NCBI GenBank assembly: GCA_934650975.1
Contig: CAKUFW010000026.1
Coordinates: 1-24,309, forward strand
Origin: an uncultured Collinsella sp.
GTDB lineage: Bacteria; Actinomycetota; Coriobacteriia; Coriobacteriales; Coriobacteriaceae
DNA length: 24,309 nt
Direction: 5' to 3'
Shown here: positions 8,282 through 17,882 of the stretch, piece by piece
Numbering within the stretch: position 1 is the first letter of the stretch
Layout of the letters: each line of letters opens with the position of its first letter
Notes under the pieces: generated by a model
Seen by the model: the letters and a program-made list of their open reading frames with translations, nothing else
The model's database searches: none
What the model was told of the DNA's origin: nothing
Program-made: the position numbers and the translations under genes

Positions 8282-10378
8282 ATGGCAGACGCTAAGGATT
8301 TCCTGTTTGAGATCGGTACGGAGGAAATGCCCTCTGCACCGCTGAACAATGCCGTCAAGCAGCTTGGCACCATGATCGCCAAGGGTCTCGACGAGGCCGG
8401 TCTGGCCCACGGCGAGGTCCGCGTGATCTCGAGCCCGCGTCGTCTGGCCGCGCTCGTTGCCGATGTCGCCACCGCGACCGATGAGGTCCACGAGGTCAAG
8501 CGCGGCCCCGCGGCCAACATCGCCTTCGATGCCGACGGTAACGCCACCAAGGCCGCCCAGGGCTTTGCCCGTAAGTGCGGCGTGGCTGCCGAGGATCTGG
8601 TGTGCCGCGAGGACACCGACGGACGCGAGTACGTCTTTGCCGAGAAGAACATTCCTTCTGCTCCGGCCACCCCGATCCTGACGGCCCTGTGCGAGAAGAC
8701 CATCGCCAGCTTGCAGTGGCCCAATTACCGCTCTCAGCGCTGGGGTCACGAGCACGCCACGTTCGTGCGTCCGGTCCGCTGGATCTGTTGTCTTCTGGGT
8801 GAGGACGTCGTGCCCGTGTCGTTTGCCGACGTGAGGAGCGGCAACACCACGCGCGGCCATCGCGTCCTGGGCCCCGGTGATCATTTGGTCGCCAGCCCCG
8901 CTGTTTACGAGCAGGTGCTCGAGGACGCTGGCGTGCTTTCTGCCGAGCGCCGTCGCGAGGTTATCCTTTCCGGTATCGCCGAGGTCGAGGCTGCGCGCCC
9001 CGGCTGCCACGTCGATACACCCAAGAAGGTCTTTGAGGAGGTTATCAACCTCTGCGAGTGGCCGACGGTCCTCGTCGGAACCTTCGACGAGGAGTTCCTC
9101 AAGGTTCCGCACGAGATCATTTGCGAGTCTATGCTCACCAACCAGCGCTACTTCCCGATCTATGATGGCGAGGGCAAGCTCACGCGTGAGTTCGTGATCG
9201 TCTCGAACAGCAAGCCCGAGAACGCCGAGCGCGTGATCGACGGCAACGAGCGCGTTGTGCGCGCCCGTCTGGACGACGCCAAGTTCTTCTACGAGGAGGA
9301 CCTTAAGATCTCCCTCGACGAGTTCCGTGAGCGTCTGGCCAAGGTCGCCTTCCAGGAGAAGCTTGGCAGCGTGCTCGCCAAGTCCGAGCGTATTGAGCAG
9401 CTCGCGCTCGCTATTGCCCGCGAGGCTCACCTGGGTGCCCATCTGGCCGCTGATGCCGGCCGCGCCGCACATCTGAGCAAGGCCGACCTGGTGTCCAACG
9501 CCGTCGTCGAGTTCACGAGCCAGCAGGGCGTGATGGGCGGTTATTATGCCTCCGCGATGGGGGAGAACGACGAGGTCGCCCACGCCATTCGCGATCACTA
9601 TCGTCCCCGCTTTGCCGGCGACGAGCTGCCCGAGGGCACCGCTGGCTGCATCGTGGCCTGTGCCGACAAGCTCGATACCATTGCCGGTATTTTTTCCATC
9701 GGCGAGCCCCCGACCGGCTCTTCCGACCCGTACGCGCTGCGTCGCGCCGCCATCGGCATCATCAACATCCTGCGCGATCGCCTGCCGATCGACCCCACGT
9801 CGCTCATCGACTTTGCTCTTGAGCTCTATACCGAGCAGGGCATTGCCTTTGACGCCGCCGAGGTCGCCCAGCAGGTCCGTGACTTCTTCCACGGCCGTCT
9901 GGTGAGCATGGCCCGTGACGAGAAGATCCCGGCCGATACCGTTGCCGCCGTCTCCGCGGTGCACATCATCGCCCCGTCGGTCTTCTTCGCCCGCTGCGCT
10001 GCCCTCGATGAGGCCCGCAAGAACGATGCCGAGACCTTCGACAACCTGGCGACCGCCTATGCCCGTGCCGCGCACATCTCCAAGCCCAAGCTGGGTGCGG
10101 AGTACGACCGCAGCCTGATGGGCGAGGTCGAGCTTGCGCTTGCCGACGCCTCCGAGGCCGCTCAGACCGCCGTCGATGCCGCCCTTGCTGCCGAGGATTA
10201 CCCTGCCGCATTTGCCGCTCTGGCCGCCCTGCGTGCCCCCATCGACCGCTTCTTTGACGAGGTTATGGTCATGGACAAGGACGAGCAGCTTCGCGATAAT
10301 CGCCTTAAGCTGCTCAACCGCTTTGAGGCCGTTTTCTCCGGCATCGCCAACATTGGTGAGCTTGCCCGCAAAAAGTAA
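8282..10378 (+). CDS. glyS: Glycyl-tRNA synthetase beta subunit
   Basis: Beta subunit that binds tRNA-Gly for the alpha2-beta2 enzyme. It begins DFLFEIGTEEMPSAPL, the conserved GlyS start. Further landmarks are SPRRLAALV, RWGHEHATFVRPVRWI and DDAKFFYEEDL. The middle holds the HD-like and GYYAS segments (QGVMGGYYASAMGE), and SSDPYALRRAAIGI is diagnostic. A C-terminal DALR-type anticodon-binding region ends in VMVMDKDEQLRDNRLKLLN. Length is 698 residues, normal for the family. It starts 3 bases after glyQ. Confidence 0.97.
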   Translation: MADAKDFLFEIGTEEMPSAPLNNAVKQLGTMIAKGLDEAGLAHGEVRVISSPRRLAALVADVATATDEVHEVKRGPAANIAFDADGNATKAAQGFARKCGVAAEDLVCREDTDGREYVFAEKNIPSAPATPILTALCEKTIASLQWPNYRSQRWGHEHATFVRPVRWICCLLGEDVVPVSFADVRSGNTTRGHRVLGPGDHLVASPAVYEQVLEDAGVLSAERRREVILSGIAEVEAARPGCHVDTPKKVFEEVINLCEWPTVLVGTFDEEFLKVPHEIICESMLTNQRYFPIYDGEGKLTREFVIVSNSKPENAERVIDGNERVVRARLDDAKFFYEEDLKISLDEFRERLAKVAFQEKLGSVLAKSERIEQLALAIAREAHLGAHLAADAGRAAHLSKADLVSNAVVEFTSQQGVMGGYYASAMGENDEVAHAIRDHYRPRFAGDELPEGTAGCIVACADKLDTIAGIFSIGEPPTGSSDPYALRRAAIGIINILRDRLPIDPTSLIDFALELYTEQGIAFDAAEVAQQVRDFFHGRLVSMARDEKIPADTVAAVSAVHIIAPSVFFARCAALDEARKNDAETFDNLATAYARAAHISKPKLGAEYDRSLMGEVELALADASEAAQTAVDAALAAEDYPAAFAALAALRAPIDRFFDEVMVMDKDEQLRDNRLKLLNRFEAVFSGIANIGELARKK

Positions 10379-10412
10379 GCTAGCCTGCGCATAGGCGCAA
10401 AAGGAGCCCCGC

Positions 10413-11285
10413 ATGGATTGCCCGGTCACCGCTCGTCCCACCGTTATCGTTATCTCCGACTCGCTCGGTGATACCGCTTGTGAGGTGGTGCTTGCGGCGT
10501 CCGGGCAATTTGATGAAGGGGCTTTTCGTGTTTTACGTCTGCCTAAGGTGACCTCGGTGGAGCAGGTCAAGTCGTTTGTGGGCCCGCGAATCGATGCCGA
10601 CCATCGCGATATCGCCGTGTTCCATACCATCGTCGACCCGGCGCTTCGTGCTCGCGTGCTCGACTACTTGGGCATGCTGCACATTCGCTCGGTCGACCTG
10701 ATCGGCCCGTCGCTCGCGGTGCTGTCGTCCCTCATAGGTATGCCGCCCAAGGGCGTTGCGGGCGTGATTCACAAGACCGACGATCGTTATTTCCACCGCA
10801 TCGAGGCCATGGAGTACTTTGTCGAGCACGATGACGGGCGTGGCTGCGACGATCTGTCGGGTGCCGATATCGTGCTGCTGGGCGTGTCGCGTACATCTAA
10901 GACGCCCTTGTCGATGTATCTGGCCTATCAGGGCTACAAAGTCGCCAACGTTCCGCTGGCACACGGCATGGAGCCGCCCAAGTCGATTTACGAGGTCGAC
11001 CCGATGCGCCTATTCGGTCTGATTTCGACCGTCGATGTGATTTCCGAGATTCGCGATAGCCGCCTGGGCGATGACTACGCCCGCGCCGTTGCCGGTTCCT
11101 ACGCTGAGCCCGAGAGTGTGCGCAGCGAGCTCGAGGAGGCCCGTGTCCTTATGAAGCGCCTGGGTTGCTTTGTGGTGCGCACCGACGGCAAGGCGATCGA
11201 GGAGAGCGCCTCCGAGATTATCGCTCATCTGGAGGAGATCCAAGAAGCAAGGGCCCGCCGCGCCGCTCGCCGCGCGCAGCAGTAG
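10413..11285 (+). CDS. Pyruvate, phosphate dikinase regulatory protein (bifunctional kinase/phosphotransferase, DUF299)
   Basis: PDRP/PpsR family enzyme. It inactivates pyruvate, phosphate dikinase by ADP-dependent phosphorylation of an active-site threonine and reactivates it by phosphate-dependent removal. The P-loop-like signature GVSRTSKT spans residues 157-164 and continues TPLSMYLAYQGYKVANVPL. The N-terminal VIVISDSLGDTA and the IGMPPKGVAGVIHKTDDRYF segment are also family features. Length is 290 residues. The ATG has AAGGAG 6 bases upstream. It lies 34 bases after glyS, so it could be co-transcribed with glyQS. The target ppdK is the next gene, after 340 bases; this makes the PPDK target far likelier than PEP synthase. 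Confidence 0.92.
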   Translation: MDCPVTARPTVIVISDSLGDTACEVVLAASGQFDEGAFRVLRLPKVTSVEQVKSFVGPRIDADHRDIAVFHTIVDPALRARVLDYLGMLHIRSVDLIGPSLAVLSSLIGMPPKGVAGVIHKTDDRYFHRIEAMEYFVEHDDGRGCDDLSGADIVLLGVSRTSKTPLSMYLAYQGYKVANVPLAHGMEPPKSIYEVDPMRLFGLISTVDVISEIRDSRLGDDYARAVAGSYAEPESVRSELEEARVLMKRLGCFVVRTDGKAIEESASEIIAHLEEIQEARARRAARRAQQ

Positions 11286-11304
11286 CAATCGCTGAGCAGT
11301 CTTT

Positions 11305-11335
11305 TGGGACAAATACTTCTGATAGATTTGTCCCA
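11305..11335. repeat. Perfect 10-bp inverted repeat with 11-base spacer
   Basis: TGGGACAAAT (11305-11314) and ATTTGTCCCA (11326-11335) are exact reverse complements. Neither strand has a T-run after the dyad, so it does not look like an intrinsic terminator. It may be a regulator-binding site or a copy of a dispersed palindromic repeat. Confidence 0.7.
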
Positions 11336-11388
11336 CCTGGCAATTGAGCATTTTCTCAACGTTCAATATCATATTTTATTGGCCTATT

Positions 11389-11406
11389 TGCTAAAGCGTT
11401 TTAGCA
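11389..11406. promoter_or_regulatory. LacI-family-like operator upstream of ppdK
   Basis: TGCTAAAGCGTTTTAGCA is an 18-bp even palindrome centred on CG, with one mismatched pair. Central-CG palindromes with an AA(R)CGNTT core are typical of LacI/CcpA-family sites. The half-site GTTTTAGCA recurs at 11487-11495. Confidence 0.45.
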
Positions 11407-11419
11407 GTTTATACCACAT

Positions 11420-11450
11420 TTGACCTGCAATTACGTTGTAGTGGTATCTT
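11420..11450 (+). promoter_or_regulatory. Candidate distal ppdK promoter
   Basis: TTGACC (five of six consensus bases) is followed after 19 bp by TATCTT, preceded by TGG as in an extended -10. The spacing is longer than ideal. Transcription would begin near 11457 and give a leader of about 170 nt. Confidence 0.35.
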
Positions 11451-11463
11451 CATAAGGTAACCA

Positions 11464-11503
11464 CCTTTACCTACCGTTTACCGCAGGTTTTAGCACGTTT
11501 ACC
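11464..11503 (+). repeat. Three helically phased TTTACC direct repeats
   Basis: CCTTTACC (11464-11471), CGTTTACC (11475-11482) and CGTTTACC (11496-11503) are 11 and 21 bp apart, so all lie on one face of the DNA helix. A GGTAA at 11456-11460 makes an inverted repeat with the first copy. Confidence 0.5.
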
Positions 11504-11544
11504 AAACCGCGCATCCTCTGCTCAAGCCCGTTCAAATCCCGCCG

Positions 11545-11550
11545 TATAGT
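11545..11550 (+). promoter_or_regulatory. Candidate proximal -10 box of ppdK
   Basis: TATAGT, five of six consensus bases, has no clear -35 box. The predicted start near 11557 would place an 8-bp hairpin (11558-11578, loop ATCCG, one G-U pair) at the very 5' end of the transcript. Confidence 0.4.
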
Positions 11551-11625
11551 TCCCTCACGGCCCGCATCCGGCGGGTCGATTCGTTACCACGGTCGTGCGC
11601 GAGAGCGCATGGAAGGGGAAGTATC

Positions 11626-14376
<2,751 letters not shown>

Positions 14377-14416
14377 CCGAGTCGCGTTCCATTTGCGCCT
14401 TTTATGCCCCCCTTCG

Positions 14417-14451
14417 CGCCGCCGCGCCCCTTGTGGACGCGGCGGCGTTTT
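14417..14451 (+). terminator. Intrinsic terminator of ppdK
   Basis: A perfect 10-bp GC stem (CGCCGCCGCG at 14417-14426, CGCGGCGGCG at 14438-14447) with an 11-base loop is followed by TTTTA. It separates ppdK from the secreted-protein gene. Confidence 0.88.
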
Positions 14452-14459
14452 ACGTTGGT

Positions 14460-14471
14460 CCAATACATTGG
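14460..14471. promoter_or_regulatory. Short palindrome before the secreted-protein gene
   Basis: CCAATACATTGG: 5-bp arms with a 2-base centre, lying between the ppdK terminator and the ribosome site. No convincing promoter is visible in this 40-base gap, so the palindrome could be an operator or chance. Confidence 0.3.
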
Positions 14472-14491
14472 CAACTGACGGGAGGACTGCG

Positions 14492-17299
14492 ATGAAAAAC
14501 CTCACCAGGTATTTGCAACGAGCGCGTCGGGGAGCGCAGATGACCCTGTGCTGGGTGGTCGTTGCGGTCACGGCGCTTTGCGGGATGCCGACAGCCGGTT
14601 TTGCCCTTCAGGATGAATCACGCGACGAGCTCTATGGCGACGTGGTCAACCCGCTCACCATTACGGTCAACGATCGCGACTGCACGTTTGTAGATATCGA
14701 TGACGGCAAGCTCGAGGGCCGTACCTCGATGTACGACAACGTCTCGTTCTACACGGCTGCCGTCAAAAAGGTGCTGCCCAACTGGGCATCGCTTGCCTAT
14801 AACATCCTTGGCTATGGCGGAGGCGACGACTCCGGGGACTTTTTGTACTGGGATCACGCCGGTAAGGGCTTTGAGAAGGACTTCGGTAAGGGTCACTACA
14901 TCTATCTGTATGATGCGCTTTCGGGCGGCAACGGCGAGCATTCTGACGGCGCCGACAAGTCCATTCAAAGTGGCCTGACGTCGGCGAAAGGCCTGAACGC
15001 GGTCTATGAGCGCCTGACCGAAGATATCGCCGACTGTATCGGCCACAAGCTGACCGGCGAGGATTTTCGTAAATACGTGCCACTCGACGGCCTGTCGCAA
15101 GACACGAGCGAGCAAGACGTGATCTATGCCACCATCGCGTGCGTGGACAAGCTCGGCGGCACCTACCAGTACGATTTCAATGGCTTTGGCATCGCGTTCT
15201 ATAACTTTAGAGTTCAGCAGCTCAACAGCGTGAACAAGCTTAACTGTGCGCCCGAGGACGCGCCGGGCTATTCCTTTGTCGATTCTAAGACTGAGCAGGA
15301 GCTCGTTACCTCGGCGCTCAACGTCGGCTATGAGGACGCCTCGCAGAGCATCACGCTCGCCCGCGGTACCGAGGAGACGGTCGGCACGAGTACTTCTAAA
15401 TCCGCATCGTATTCCAAAGGCGGCTCGTGGGGCGCATCGGTGAGCCTCAAGGAGTCGCTGGGCGTGCCCGCAACAGCGAGCGAGGAGATCGAGACCTCGT
15501 TTTCGGCCGAAACCACGATGTCCCAGTTGTGGGAGGCGAGCAAGACCGAGGAACAGTCGATCACCACAACGGATAATCAGTCGGTCACCGTCAATATGAC
15601 GATCCCGGCGCACACGCAGGTCAATAGCAAACAGACGAGTTCTACCACGACGCTGTCCGAGGACTATGATCAGCCGGTGGGCGTGACGTTCGACGTGATC
15701 ATCTTTAACATGAACGGCGAGTGCTACGACGATAACGCCGCCGTGCAGGAGTTCCATACCGCCGGTTATGACCAGCGCTCGTTCTACACCACCTTTGGCG
15801 ATCAGTCGACCGACGCCGTACAGAACCTGTTCCTGCGCTCGATCGCCCATCGTGGCGACGACGGCTACGATACCACCGCCGGAAACGTCACGAGCTGGTC
15901 GCATCGCACCAACAACCACATGGTGCGCGCCATCGACTGGAATTCGGTCCTGGCCGATCGCGAGGTTCCTTCGCGCAACGGCGGCGCCCCGCGCACGTGT
16001 AACGTGCTCAACGACATGGCCGCGACCTATCCCATGTCCATTACGGGTGCCAACCTGTCGTTTGAGTCGGTGACGGTCGATACGCAGTTGGGCACGCCGC
16101 AGCCTATTAAGCCCATCTCCAAGATTCTCGTGTCGCTGCAGACCGATAAGACCCGAAGGCTTACGGTTGGAGACGAAGACCCCATCTCTTCCTATCGCGT
16201 GCGTGCAAGGGACGAGGACGATGTTGACTACTACGGCTTTGTGAAGTCGTCGGGCGACTGGCGTGTGGTCGATAAGAAGGGCAAGGAATGCAAGTCTGAC
16301 GTCATCGAGATCCAGACCGACCCCGTCACACACGAGCAAGTCGTAGTGGGCAAAAAGGCCGGCACCGCTTACGTAAAGTACTTTATCCCCGAGGATACCT
16401 ATGTGGACGTGAACGGGCATGTCTCGACCAATGACGAGATCGACGCCGCGGCCTACAAATATAAAGTAAGTGACGTGGCGCCCGAGCCGTTTAACGGCAG
16501 CATCAAACTCGAGGGCTCGGCACAGACTGTCGTCGGCGTCGAGGAAAATCTCAACGGCATCGAAGGCCTGACGGCTACGGTGTATGACACGACGGGCAAG
16601 GAAGTCGATAGAGTCTGCAGCTGGGAGGCCCAGGAGCTCGAGAGCAAGGGCATCTCGGTTGCCACGGACGGCACGATGACCATCTCGCAACCGGGCACCT
16701 TCCATGTTCGCGCCTTTATTGACGGCGTGTGTTCCGATTGGGCCGAGGTCATCGCCGCACCCGCACCGGTCGACCCGATGACGACCGTGGTCGAGACACC
16801 GGTGAGCGTTGCGTCCGTTTCTTCGGGGGATTCTTCGGCAACGACGGATAGCACGGCTCCTGCCCAGGGAGAGCAGGCCGCTTCCGAAGCGAACGCGGCC
16901 GAGTCTGCTCCGGCGAGCGACGATGCCACCGCGTTGGCTGATGACACCGCGCCCGCTACCGCGAAGGATGCCTCGCCGATCCCCACGGGCCTCGTTACCG
17001 TTTTGACCGATATCTGCCGCTACGGTATTGATCACGGCCTTATCAGCACATCAAACAAGGAAGAGATGAGCAAGCAGGACTTCGACATCTTAGGCATCCT
17101 GTACCTGATGGCGGACAGCCAGGACCTGGTGCCCCAAGACGCCGAGGACGCGATGAACGAATGGGTCCATGGCCACTATAGTGACGAGGAGCTTGCCACG
17201 TGGAAACAGCATGCGCTTTCGGTGCTGCTCGAATACGGATACATTGCGCCCGGAACGACCGTGACGACGCCGACGACTGATGCTACGGACGGCGCATAA
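14492..17299 (+). CDS. Secreted multidomain protein with aerolysin/ETX-MTX2-like pore-forming region
   Basis: Large exported protein (935 residues) whose function is not established. Residues 1-38 form a Sec signal peptide: RRARRG-like basic start, hydrophobic WVVVAVTALCGM core, likely cleavage after GFA at 38. Residues 40-283 form an aromatic-rich region I do not recognise. Residues 284-407 look like the beta-rich aerolysin/ETX-MTX2 fold: Ser/Thr-rich alternating strands, an amphipathic hairpin candidate at 313-343 (W, A, V, L on one face; I, T, F, A, T, M on the returning strand), then SVTVNMTIPAHTQV with IPAHT at 371-375. Two Ig-like segments follow (about 544-645 and 669-755), then an Ala/Ser/Thr/Asp linker (756-829) and a helical C-terminal domain (830-935). 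No LPXTG anchor is seen. The ATG at 14492 has GGGAGGA upstream; the frame is open further upstream only inside ppdK. The toxin-like assignment rests on pattern, not on a search. Confidence 0.8.
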   Translation: MKNLTRYLQRARRGAQMTLCWVVVAVTALCGMPTAGFALQDESRDELYGDVVNPLTITVNDRDCTFVDIDDGKLEGRTSMYDNVSFYTAAVKKVLPNWASLAYNILGYGGGDDSGDFLYWDHAGKGFEKDFGKGHYIYLYDALSGGNGEHSDGADKSIQSGLTSAKGLNAVYERLTEDIADCIGHKLTGEDFRKYVPLDGLSQDTSEQDVIYATIACVDKLGGTYQYDFNGFGIAFYNFRVQQLNSVNKLNCAPEDAPGYSFVDSKTEQELVTSALNVGYEDASQSITLARGTEETVGTSTSKSASYSKGGSWGASVSLKESLGVPATASEEIETSFSAETTMSQLWEASKTEEQSITTTDNQSVTVNMTIPAHTQVNSKQTSSTTTLSEDYDQPVGVTFDVIIFNMNGECYDDNAAVQEFHTAGYDQRSFYTTFGDQSTDAVQNLFLRSIAHRGDDGYDTTAGNVTSWSHRTNNHMVRAIDWNSVLADREVPSRNGGAPRTCNVLNDMAATYPMSITGANLSFESVTVDTQLGTPQPIKPISKILVSLQTDKTRRLTVGDEDPISSYRVRARDEDDVDYYGFVKSSGDWRVVDKKGKECKSDVIEIQTDPVTHEQVVVGKKAGTAYVKYFIPEDTYVDVNGHVSTNDEIDAAAYKYKVSDVAPEPFNGSIKLEGSAQTVVGVEENLNGIEGLTATVYDTTGKEVDRVCSWEAQELESKGISVATDGTMTISQPGTFHVRAFIDGVCSDWAEVIAAPAPVDPMTTVVETPVSVASVSSGDSSATTDSTAPAQGEQAASEANAAESAPASDDATALADDTAPATAKDASPIPTGLVTVLTDICRYGIDHGLISTSNKEEMSKQDFDILGILYLMADSQDLVPQDAEDAMNEWVHGHYSDEELATWKQHALSVLLEYGYIAPGTTVTTPTTDATDGA

Positions 17300-17330
17300 G
17301 TGCAGAAAGAGTGCGTGTTTTTGTCTTTTT
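17292..17330 (+). terminator. Possible weak terminator of the secreted-protein gene
   Basis: GCGCAT (17292-17297, overlapping the stop codon) can pair with GTGCGT (17311-17316, with G-U pairs). It is followed by GTTTTTGTCTTTTT. The stem is short, so termination may be partial. Confidence 0.3.
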
Positions 17331-17350
17331 GCGCACAGGCAAAATAGTTC

Positions 17351-17378
17351 TTGCAGCCGAGGTCGTGGCGTGTATACT
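17351..17378 (+). promoter_or_regulatory. Candidate promoter of rplS
   Basis: TTGCAG (17351-17356), 16-bp spacer, TATACT (17373-17378). The -10 is good and the -35 moderate. The start would be near 17385, giving a leader of about 63 nt. Confidence 0.55.
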
Positions 17379-17399
17379 CGAATACGTTTGTTCAACTAC

Positions 17400-17423
17400 G
17401 TGCCGGCCAAGGTGGTACGGCAC
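17400..17423 (+). other. Leader hairpin upstream of rplS
   Basis: GTGCCG (17400-17405) pairs with CGGCAC (17418-17423); inside, GCC can pair with GGT around an AAGGT loop, leaving one bulged A. It lies in the predicted 5' leader, 17 bases before the AAGGA ribosome site. Ribosomal-protein leaders often bind their own product, but that is only a possibility here. Confidence 0.45.
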
Positions 17424-17447
17424 CTCTAGAAGAGTAAGGAATTGCAC

Positions 17448-17789
17448 ATGGATTACATCCGCGCAATCGAGCGTCAGCAGATCCGCGAGGACATCCCGCA
17501 GGTCCGCGTTGCCGACAACGTCAAGGTTCACTACCGCATTAAGGAAGGCGACCGCGAGCGCATCCAGGTTTTCCAGGGTGACGTCATCCGCATGGCCGGC
17601 GCCGGTGCCCGTGAGACCTTCACCGTCCGCAAGATTTCTTTCGGTGTCGGTGTTGAGCGTACCTTCCCGCTTCACAGCCCCAAGATCGCCAAGCTCGAGG
17701 TCGTCCGTCATGGTCGCGTCCGTCGCGCCAAGCTGTACTACCTCCGCGACAAGGTGGGCAAGGCTGCTCGCATCCCCGAGAAGCGCTAA
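17448..17789 (+). CDS. rplS: 50S ribosomal protein L19
   Basis: Large-subunit ribosomal protein bL19, located at the 30S-50S interface. Diagnostic segments are [47 protein letters not shown] and [20 protein letters not shown], ending with [19 protein letters not shown]. Length is 113 residues, normal for L19. The ATG at 17448 has TAAGGA 7 bases upstream; the in-frame TTG two codons earlier was rejected for that reason. It normally follows trmD, but here it lies about 10.7 kb downstream of trmD with its own promoter and terminator. Confidence 0.97.
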   Translation: MDYIRAIERQQIREDIPQVRVADNVKVHYRIKEGDRERIQVFQGDVIRMAGAGARETFTVRKISFGVGVERTFPLHSPKIAKLEVVRHGRVRRAKLYYLRDKVGKAARIPEKR

Positions 17790-17823
17790 GAAGATCGCAG
17801 CGTCTGTCCACTCGTTTGGACAA

Positions 17824-17853
17824 AAGGGTCACCTTCGGGTGGCCCTTCTTTTT
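17824..17853 (+). terminator. Intrinsic terminator of rplS with UUCG tetraloop
   Basis: A 10-bp stem (one G-U pair) is closed by a C(TTCG)G tetraloop at 17834-17837 and followed by CTTTTT. A second small hairpin (TGTCCA, loop CTCGTT, TGGACA at 17805-17822) lies immediately before it. Confidence 0.92.
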
Positions 17854-17882
17854 ATCTGATTTGCATGCAAGGAGGCCCCGAT

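Larger units (their letters stand above)
11286..11625 (+). promoter_or_regulatory. AT-rich regulatory region upstream of ppdK
   Basis: This 340-base gap has no supported gene and is visibly more AT-rich than its surroundings. It contains, in order: a perfect 10-bp inverted repeat (11305-11335), a LacI-type palindrome (11389-11406), a possible promoter (TTGACC at 11420, TATCTT at 11445), three TTTACC repeats (11466, 11477, 11498), a TATAGT box (11545-11550) and a leader hairpin (11558-11578). The ribosome site AAGGGGAAG lies just before the ppdK GTG. How these elements act is inference. Confidence 0.6.

Noticed and set aside
7376..10630. 1084-codon open frame on the minus strand opposite glyQ and glyS
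   Set aside because: It mirrors genes with unmistakable homology. GC-rich third positions remove stops from the opposing frame. Its translation has no recognisable domain.
14618..17035. 805-codon minus-strand frame opposite the secreted protein
   Set aside because: The plus-strand frame has a ribosome site, a signal peptide and a coherent domain order; the minus frame is Arg/His/Val-rich with no such support.
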